Below are positions 1 to 6,410 of a stretch of DNA of 7,754 bases, one piece after another. Within the stretch, counting starts at the first letter, position 1; every line of letters starts with the position of its first letter. The notes under the pieces are model-generated. The model did no database searches. It was not told the DNA's origin and worked only from the letters and a program-made list of their open reading frames with translations. This DNA is from an uncultured cyanobacterium (GTDB taxonomy: Bacteria > Cyanobacteriota > Cyanobacteriia > PCC-6307 > Cyanobiaceae). Both the position numbers and the translations under genes were made by a program. The stretch spans positions 1-7,754 of the forward strand of contig CAIKWV010000053.1 in assembly GCA_903831165.1 (NCBI GenBank), read 5' to 3'.

Positions 1-223
1 CCCGATTGTATGGATTCCGCTTCACCGGCCGATGGGGCGGCCCCTGGGCTGGGCGGGCAGATGGCGATGCCCCAGGACGTTGTCCCTGGTGATCGGCGGG
101 GAACCCGGCCCCCATGGGGCCGCAGAAGCATGGGCGCCGGCACCGAACCAACGGCCTATCAACCGCTGGCGATGCCGTGTAAAGCGCCGTCAGGGAGGAC
201 CCACCGGCGTCGGCCCCGAGGCC
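1..223. other. Left-edge region without a supported gene
   Basis: This stretch lies downstream of the minus-strand VIPP1 gene. Reading frames crossing it have no recognisable domain and are best seen as GC-rich chance frames. It holds two short dyads: CCAGG/CCTGG at 72-76 and 85-89, and a 15-base near-palindrome GGCCCCCATGGGGCC at 107-121. Neither is followed by a T-run on either strand, so I do not call a terminator. The 3' end of a gene lying further left cannot be excluded. Confidence 0.5.
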
Positions 224-997
224 TCAGAGCTTGTCGATCGAACGCTTGAGCTGCTCGAGTTCGGCGTCCACTTCGGCCACCTGCACCGCCTCCAGCTGGG
301 GCACCGGTCCGTTGGCCGCCGGCAGGGAGATCGGCGTGCTGCCCCCCTCCATGCGGTTCTTCAGGGAGGCCAGCTCCTCGTCGACACTGCTGCCCTCGAG
401 GGCGGCGAACTGGCTTTCCAGATCCGCCCCGGCCAGCTCGGCGGCCGCCTGGCTGCGGGCCTCCATCGCCAGCACCTTCTCCTCCATCTGGTCGAAGGCC
501 GCCATCGAGCTGTTGGTGCCGAGATTGCCGACGGCGTTCTGCAACTGCTCCTGGGCCTGGGCCGCCTGCTGGCGGGCCTTGAGCATGTCCTTTTTGGTCT
601 TGGCCTCGGCGATCTTGCCCTCCAGCGCCCGAAGGCTGTTCTTGAGGGTGTCCACCTGGCCGGCCTGGCCGGCGATCTGGGTGTTGAGGGCGGTGGCCGT
701 CTCGGAGTAGGTCTTGCGGCGGGTGAGGGCTTCGCGGGCCAGGTCTTCGCGGTTTTCCTTGAGGGCGAGCTCGGCCTTGCCCATCCAGTAGCGGTCCTGG
801 GAGGAGGCCTGGTCGGCCTGGTTCTGCAGCCGCTTCTGGCTGGCGATGGCGGTGGCGACGGCCTGGCGCAGCTTGACCAGGTCGGCCTGCATGTCGGCCA
901 CGGACTGATCGAGGATCTTGGCCGGATCCTCCGCCTTGCTCACCAGGTCGTTGAGGTTGGCGCGAAGCAGGCGGCTGAGCCGATCGAAGAAGCCCAT
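224..997 (-). CDS. vipp1: VIPP1/IM30 (PspA family) membrane-remodelling protein
   Basis: A 257-residue PspA/IM30 family protein. Members are ESCRT-III-like; they polymerise on the inner face of the cytoplasmic or thylakoid membrane and protect or remodel it, and VIPP1 is needed for thylakoid maintenance in cyanobacteria. Visible here: an amphipathic N-terminal helix (MGFFDRLSRLLRANLNDLVS), the family signature AEDPAKILDQ at residues 22-31, and a long charged Ala/Gln/Lys/Glu coiled coil to about residue 216. A Pro/Gly linker (about 217-236) and a final short helix (VDAELEQLKRSIDKL, 243-257) follow. That extra C-terminal helix and the length, longer than E. coli PspA (about 222 residues), favour VIPP1 over plain PspA. 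The ATG start puts the amphipathic helix at the very N-terminus, as expected. It is transcribed divergently from the DUF721 gene, 112 bases away. No clear Shine-Dalgarno site is seen. The family is certain; VIPP1 versus a PspA paralogue is inference. Confidence 0.96.
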   Translation of the reverse strand: MGFFDRLSRLLRANLNDLVSKAEDPAKILDQSVADMQADLVKLRQAVATAIASQKRLQNQADQASSQDRYWMGKAELALKENREDLAREALTRRKTYSETATALNTQIAGQAGQVDTLKNSLRALEGKIAEAKTKKDMLKARQQAAQAQEQLQNAVGNLGTNSSMAAFDQMEEKVLAMEARSQAAAELAGADLESQFAALEGSSVDEELASLKNRMEGGSTPISLPAANGPVPQLEAVQVAEVDAELEQLKRSIDKL

Positions 998-1109
998 GAA
1001 ATGGCGGCTGGGGCGAGTTCAGACAGTAGCGACCTCGGCGCATCCGGACCGCCAGCGCGAACACCGGATTGCCGCACTTCCCCCTGGCGGCCCGACCTAG
1101 CTTGGCGCC
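998..1109. promoter_or_regulatory. Divergent intergenic region (VIPP1 / DUF721)
   Basis: These 112 bases separate two genes read away from each other, so promoters for both should lie here or in the adjoining 5' ends. I see no convincing -35/-10 pair with normal spacing for either strand and no Shine-Dalgarno motif before either ATG. The role is inferred from position only. Confidence 0.5.
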
Positions 1110-1739
1110 ATGGCCAAGGCCCCCCGTCAGCAAACCCTGCGCATCGGCAATCTGTCGCTGCTGATCGCGGCACCCAAACCCCCCGCCAGCCCAGTGGCCA
1201 GCTGTCTGGAGACACTGCAGCGAGAGTGGCGCCGGGACGGCCATCTGGCGGCCCTCTGGCAGGCCTGGCCAAAGATCGCCGGCCCCCAGCTCGCGGCCCA
1301 TTGCCGGCCCTTACAGCTGCAGGGGGGGCTGCTCACGGTGGGAGCCGCCCCTGGCCCCTGGTTGCAGGCCCTGCAGTACCACCGGCATCAGTTGCTGGGG
1401 GCCCTGCGGGGAGCCGGTTTCACGGTGCGCGATCTGCGGCTGCAGCAGCACTACGCCAGCGTTATGCCGGCCGCCGGTAGCAGCCTGGAGGCCGAAATCT
1501 GGGCCCGTCATCCCTGCCGCATCGATGTCCATGGCCAGGCGGACTGCCCCGACTGCCGGCGACCGGCTCCGGCCGGAGAAATGGCCCGCTGGGGCCACTG
1601 CAGCTTTTGCCGCCGCGACTGGCTGGCGGCTCAGTTCCAGGTGATGCCGGGCGGGGCTGCACCAGCGGAAACCCCCGGCGCTGGTCGGGGCGACGGGGCG
1701 GCGGCCCGGCCGCAGAACCGGTCGACCCAGCCGAAATAG
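1110..1739 (+). CDS. DUF721 (DciA-like) protein with C-terminal zinc ribbon
   Basis: A 209-residue protein. Residues about 31-115 fit the DUF721 fold: the pattern LWQAWPKIAGPQLAAHCRPL at 49-68, then a 'GGLLTV' strand and a 'PWLQALQYHRHQLL' helix. DUF721 includes DciA, which helps load the replicative helicase DnaB in bacteria lacking DnaC; that role here is inferred from family membership. A four-cysteine zinc-ribbon-like module follows, C146-x2-C149 (CPDC) and C164-x2-C167 (CSFC) with 14 residues between the pairs. The last 35 or so residues are Gly/Ala/Pro-rich, look disordered, and are encoded in the 109 bases that overlap the convergent metallopeptidase-like gene. The ATG start has no Shine-Dalgarno site but gives a sensible basic N-terminus. 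It is read divergently from VIPP1. The DUF721 call is good; the helicase-loading role is uncertain. Confidence 0.88.
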   Translation: MAKAPRQQTLRIGNLSLLIAAPKPPASPVASCLETLQREWRRDGHLAALWQAWPKIAGPQLAAHCRPLQLQGGLLTVGAAPGPWLQALQYHRHQLLGALRGAGFTVRDLRLQQHYASVMPAAGSSLEAEIWARHPCRIDVHGQADCPDCRRPAPAGEMARWGHCSFCRRDWLAAQFQVMPGGAAPAETPGAGRGDGAAARPQNRSTQPK

Positions 1740-2221
1740 ACCTCGCTGGGCTGTCTGGCCATCACCCGGGCCTCCGCCTCCCGCTGCCAGGTGCTGCCGC
1801 TGTAGAAGACATCCACTTCCCGCCGTTCTCTGCGGCTCAGGCTGCGCAGCAACTGCTCCGGGCTGAGCCAGGGAGCTCCCTGCAGGCAGCGATCCTGAAT
1901 GGCATGCCAGCCCTCATGCATCAGCGTCTCGCTCCGGTTGCCGCGAGGGCAGATCACGATCAGCCTGCGGTTGCGCAGATACAGCCCGAACAGATTCGGT
2001 TCGTCGCAGCGGGGATGGCGAAACGGAGCGGCAGCGCCGCTGGCCGGCACCGAGCCACTGCCCGGCAACGCGCTGAGCTGCACCGCGAAGCCCCGTTGCT
2101 CGAAGGCGGCCTGCAGTTCCGGCCAGGCCAGGCCTGCGGCCCCGGCCTCAGGCGAGAGGGCGACGGCTCCAGCCAGCAAGGCCAGCCGCCAGAAGCCAGG
2201 CCAGGGATGCAGGGCGGACAC
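1631..2221 (-). CDS. Secreted HExxH metallopeptidase-like protein
   Basis: A 196-residue protein I cannot assign to a named family. The GTG start gives a plausible signal peptide: a short n-region, a hydrophobic stretch WRLALLAGAVALS (11-23), and an Ala-rich cleavage zone near residues 24-29. The clearest motif is LMHEGWHAIQD (100-110), an HExxH zinc-binding site with H102, E103 and H106. A later helix WQREAEARVMA carries E148 and E150, either of which could be the third zinc ligand, as in gluzincins. Four cysteines (C72, C91, C112, C170) could form two disulfides, fitting a periplasmic location. A zinc-dependent peptidase is inferred, and the substrate is unknown. Its 3' end overlaps the DUF721 gene by 109 bases on the opposite strand. 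The overlapping part still encodes structured-looking sequence (YFGWVDRFCGR), so this frame looks genuine. Upstream lie an AT-rich tract and a dyad that may hold its promoter and an operator. Confidence 0.8.
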   Translation of the reverse strand: MSALHPWPGFWRLALLAGAVALSPEAGAAGLAWPELQAAFEQRGFAVQLSALPGSGSVPASGAAAPFRHPRCDEPNLFGLYLRNRRLIVICPRGNRSETLMHEGWHAIQDRCLQGAPWLSPEQLLRSLSRRERREVDVFYSGSTWQREAEARVMARQPSEVYFGWVDRFCGRAAAPSPRPAPGVSAGAAPPGITWN

Positions 2222-2261
2222 GGCTCTGCAGCTTGCGGTAGCTCAGAACTTTAGGAAGCCG

Positions 2262-2284
2262 CTGAAAAAATATCGTTTTGTACC
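2262..2284. promoter_or_regulatory. AT-rich tract upstream of the metallopeptidase-like gene
   Basis: A run of A and T bases (GAAAAAATATCGTTTTGTA) stands out in very GC-rich surroundings about 40-60 bases upstream of the GTG at 2221. Read on the minus strand it offers GATATT, matching the -10 consensus at 4 of 6 positions, but no good -35 box lies 17 bases further up. It is a likely promoter zone by position and composition; the exact boxes are uncertain. Confidence 0.4.
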
Positions 2285-2291
2285 GCAGAAT

Positions 2292-2309
2292 CGGTTTCGG
2301 CCGAATCCG
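2292..2309. promoter_or_regulatory. Near-perfect 18-base dyad, possible operator
   Basis: CGGTTTCGGCCGAATCCG reads the same on both strands except for one mismatched pair (8 of 9 pairs match), with the perfect core TTCGGCCGAA. It lies about 70 bases upstream of the minus-strand metallopeptidase-like gene, next to the AT-rich tract. The position suits a dimeric regulator site, but I do not recognise the motif as that of a known regulator. Confidence 0.35.
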
Positions 2310-2397
2310 CTCGATGGCCTGGCAACGATGAGGGCTGAGGCTCCAGTCTTTGATTGAGGGGCGTGAGGAGCGCTGTTCAGCGAACCGGCGGGAGGGG

Positions 2398-2436
2398 GCT
2401 GAACATCAGGTGCTGAACAACCAGGTGCTGATCCGA
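2398..2436. repeat. Short imperfect tandem repeat (14-15-base unit)
   Basis: Two near-identical units, GCTGAACATCAGGT (2398-2411) and GCTGAACAACCAGGT (2412-2426), are followed by a partial third beginning GCTGA at 2427. Within this, CAGGTGCTGA occurs twice, at 2407-2416 and 2422-2431. It lies in the gene-free stretch between the metallopeptidase-like gene and katG. No function is known. Confidence 0.55.
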
Positions 2437-2596
2437 GTCCACGATGGCCCTGTTGTCCACGTCAGCGCCACAGGTTTGTGGAGCCGCGCCCTCGCAGCGG
2501 GCTGTCTTGAAGCTACTAAGGCAACAACGGCTTTAGGGGAACGCCCCGGTGGGGCCTGAGGTCGCCGATGGTTGGCCGAAGCGCGGCTGAACTGGC

Positions 2597-2625
2597 GGTG
2601 GCCCCATGGTCACGGGGTGGCCCCA
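2597..2625. repeat. Direct repeat of GGTGGCCCCA
   Basis: The 10-mer GGTGGCCCCA occurs at 2597-2606 and again at 2616-2625, a period of 19 bases, in the non-coding region before katG. In such GC-rich DNA this may be chance. Confidence 0.4.
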
Positions 2626-2772
2626 CGCTCAACGGTCCGCCTGGCCCCGATCGCTGGCTCGGGAGAGGATTGCGCCCTGCCAGAGCAACTGGTCGGGAGG
2701 CCAAAAGGGTGAGCGGTGAACAGGGAGAGCCCTGAAATCAAGCGGTGCGTCAGACGGTCGAAGTTAGGAAAC

Positions 2773-2801
2773 TTGCCGCTCTCAGAGGGGCCGACCATAG
2801 T
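2773..2801 (+). promoter_or_regulatory. Candidate katG promoter
   Basis: TTGCCG (2773-2778) and CATAGT (2796-2801) are 17 bases apart and each matches the sigma-70 -35 or -10 consensus at 4 of 6 positions. Transcription would begin near 2808 and give a leader of about 34 bases before the katG ATG. A small dyad AAGTT/AACTT (2761-2765, 2770-2774) overlaps the -35 box and could be part of an operator. The boxes are weak and have not been tested. Confidence 0.4.
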
Positions 2802-2816
2802 GATGACAACACCATT

Positions 2817-2832
2817 GTCCGTTCATGCGGAC
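2817..2832 (+). promoter_or_regulatory. Leader hairpin just upstream of the katG start
   Basis: GTCCG (2817-2821) and CGGAC (2828-2832) form a 5-base-pair GC-rich stem with a 6-base loop, TTCATG. The stem ends 9 bases before the katG ATG and covers the place where a Shine-Dalgarno site would sit; none is visible. It could affect ribosome access or be a protein-binding dyad. The pairing is directly visible; the role is inference. Confidence 0.4.
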
Positions 2833-2841
2833 GTCTGCTGA

Positions 2842-5043
<2,202 letters not shown>

Positions 5044-5064
5044 TCGTCGCTGTCCGCCAGGGCC

Positions 5065-5829
5065 GTGGCGGCGCTGAGCCCCCTTTGGGTCCCTGGCCTC
5101 CGATCGATGGAGGCATCGGAGCGGTTGGCCCCTCGGTTCGGAAGCTGCTGGATCGGGAGCCGCCGATCTGGGGGGAAGACCTGGCCCCTGGCAGCGGATC
5201 TGGCTAGCAAGAGGCCAGCTGCCGCCTGCTTGGTCTTGACCCCGATCTCCCGACGCCCGTTGCCGCTGACGCTTGCCCTGGGGCTGGGGATCCTGCCGGT
5301 CCTGGGGGCGATCGGCCTGGCCGCGGGCACGGCGGCTGATCCCGGTGCGGCTGCGCGCGCCTCGACCACAGCCAACGCCACGGTCACGCCCGCAACTCCG
5401 GCCAACAACCCGGCAGCACCCCCCGCCTGGCTGAAGCGCCCCGGCGCCAACTTTTGGGACAGCCGACCCTGGGTTTATGGCTGGTACCGGGTCCATCCCG
5501 AGGTCTGGAGCTGGTGGGGGCCCAGTGCAAGCCGCTGGGGCCTCACCAGCCTGGCGCCAGCCGCCACGATCACCGCCCTGGTCCAGGCCGCCCTGGCCAG
5601 CGGCAGCACCGTGATCGGGGTGCCGGGCGGGGGCGAACGGCTCGACCTGGCCAGCCTGCAGCCGATCCGGCCGATGGGGGTGCGCTTCCAATACGCCGCC
5701 GCGGGACAGCCCTTCAGCGGCGGCCGGGCCGACTGCCAGGCCGGCCTGCTGGCGGATCAGCCCCCGGTGACGCCTGTCGAGGCCCAGCGGCTCAATGCCG
5801 TCTGCCAGGTGACCTACGGCAACCCTTGA
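5065..5829 (+). CDS. Exported tryptophan-rich protein of unknown function
   Basis: I do not recognise a named family. The longest frame begins at a GTG at 5065 and encodes 254 residues, but the first 55 or so look non-coding, with a mixed composition and more AGG and CGA codons. A true start nearer 5230-5238 (TTG) is likely: from there the protein opens with ISRRPLPLTL and a hydrophobic core to about residue 90, a typical signal peptide. An Ala/Thr/Pro linker (about 91-121) follows. Then comes a cluster of eight tryptophans between W122 and W158, with RPWVYGWYRVHPEVWSWWGP at 134-153. The C-terminal part has C224 and C247, which could form a disulfide, and ends with LNAVCQVTYG. ATG at 5107 is another possible start. 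The gene begins just after katG on the same strand and converges with the DOMON-like gene, 24 bases apart. An extracytoplasmic location is inferred. Confidence 0.78.
   Translation: MAALSPLWVPGLRSMEASERLAPRFGSCWIGSRRSGGKTWPLAADLASKRPAAACLVLTPISRRPLPLTLALGLGILPVLGAIGLAAGTAADPGAAARASTTANATVTPATPANNPAAPPAWLKRPGANFWDSRPWVYGWYRVHPEVWSWWGPSASRWGLTSLAPAATITALVQAALASGSTVIGVPGGGERLDLASLQPIRPMGVRFQYAAAGQPFSGGRADCQAGLLADQPPVTPVEAQRLNAVCQVTYGNP
5096..5121 (+). repeat. Two mutually exclusive hairpins after katG
   Basis: GCCTCC (5096-5101) can pair with GGAGGC (5109-5114), while CTCCGAT (5098-5104) can pair with ATCGGAG (5115-5121). The two left arms share bases, so only one stem can form at a time. They lie 53 bases after the katG stop, before the likely true start of the W-rich gene. 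No T-run follows, so neither is an ordinary terminator. Confidence 0.4.
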
Positions 5830-5853
5830 AGGATTGGTTCCAGGACCAGCGCT

Positions 5854-6396
5854 TCAAAGGCTGAGCCGGAAGCCGTCGCGGCGATGGAAATCGGCCTCCG
5901 GGCCGCCATGGGCCAGGGCCCAGTAGCTCACCATGCCCGAGCGCAGCTGGATCACCGCCGTGATCGCCGCCTGCAGGGGCTGGTCCGCCGCGAGACGGGG
6001 GGGCAGGTCGGCCTCCAGCACCAGCCGCAGCTCCCGGGGATCAAGCGTCACCTGCAGATCCAGCTGTTGGTAAGCCGGTTCGGCTGCCAGGCCGCGGCGA
6101 TACCCTTCCAGGTGATAGACGTTCCAGTGGCCGGCCGGCGAGAGGTTGAACTCCCAGTAGGCCTCCTGCCCTGGGCAGGCCAGGAACAGCTCAAAGCAGG
6201 TGGTCTGCCAGAGCTCATCGAGCCGGCAGGGCAGCTCGGCCGGCGCTGCAATCAACACCGTCTCCAGGGGCCCCTGCAGGTCGTAGCGAATCTTCAGCCG
6301 CTCGCCGCGCCGGCTGATCTCCCCGCTGATGGTGAAGGCGGTCAACGGGGGCAGCGGTTCAAACGGCTGGAGCGTGAAGCGCTGATCGGTGTGCAT
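5854..6396 (-). CDS. DOMON-like domain protein
   Basis: A 180-residue protein matching the bacterial DOMON-like (MurB-associated type) family along its whole length. DOMON folds are beta sandwiches that bind haem or sugars in other proteins; the ligand and role of this bacterial subgroup are unknown to me. Signature stretches are LWQTTCFELFL (62-72), the central YWEFNLSPAGHWNVYHLEGYR (80-100), and the closing SYWALAHGGPEADFHRRDGF (157-176). No signal peptide or membrane segment is seen, so it is probably cytoplasmic. The ATG at 6396 is supported by a good GGAG ribosome site 8 bases upstream. It starts 14 bases after the stop of the sugar-kinase-like gene on the same strand, so the two are probably co-transcribed and may share a carbohydrate-related job. 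The family call is strong; the function is open. Confidence 0.92.
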   Translation of the reverse strand: MHTDQRFTLQPFEPLPPLTAFTISGEISRRGERLKIRYDLQGPLETVLIAAPAELPCRLDELWQTTCFELFLACPGQEAYWEFNLSPAGHWNVYHLEGYRRGLAAEPAYQQLDLQVTLDPRELRLVLEADLPPRLAADQPLQAAITAVIQLRSGMVSYWALAHGGPEADFHRRDGFRLSL

Positions 6397-6404
6397 GGGG
6401 ATCG

Positions 6405-6408
6405 CTCC
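6405..6408 (-). promoter_or_regulatory. Ribosome binding site of the DOMON-like gene
   Basis: Read on the minus strand, GGAG lies 8 bases before the ATG at 6396, in the 14-base gap after the kinase stop codon. It is the clearest Shine-Dalgarno site in the window; most other genes here lack one. It confirms this start and suits translation from a shared transcript. Confidence 0.7.
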
Positions 6409-6410
6409 GT

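Larger units (their letters stand above)
2222..2841. other. 620-base intergenic region, no recognisable gene
   Basis: This gap lies between two outward-reading genes, so it should hold promoters for the minus-strand metallopeptidase-like gene (left end) and katG (right end). The centre, about 2310-2760, is not explained. It has short open frames, none with a recognisable product, plus short tandem repeats at 2398-2436 and a 10-base direct repeat near 2600. I found no tRNA, no insertion-sequence ends and no clear terminator. A decayed gene or an unrecognised small RNA is possible but not shown. Confidence 0.6.

Noticed and set aside
107..121. GC-rich near-palindrome as a terminator for the VIPP1 gene
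   Set aside because: It is over 100 bases past the stop and has no T-run on the minus strand.
32..1480. 482-residue plus-strand open frame running antisense to the VIPP1 gene
   Set aside because: It shadows a clear PspA-family gene and part of the DUF721 gene, has no recognisable domain, and is rich in Gly/Leu/Ala/Arg as expected of an antisense frame in GC-rich DNA.
2543..2555. GCCCC/GGGGC hairpin as a terminator
   Set aside because: The stem is only 5 base pairs, no T-run follows, and no gene ends nearby on either strand.
2610..2798. Minus-strand 62-residue frame beginning with a Walker A-like GPSESGKF
   Set aside because: The residue after the lysine is Phe rather than Ser/Thr, no other ATPase motif follows, and the frame ends after 62 residues. 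It could be a gene remnant but nothing else supports this.
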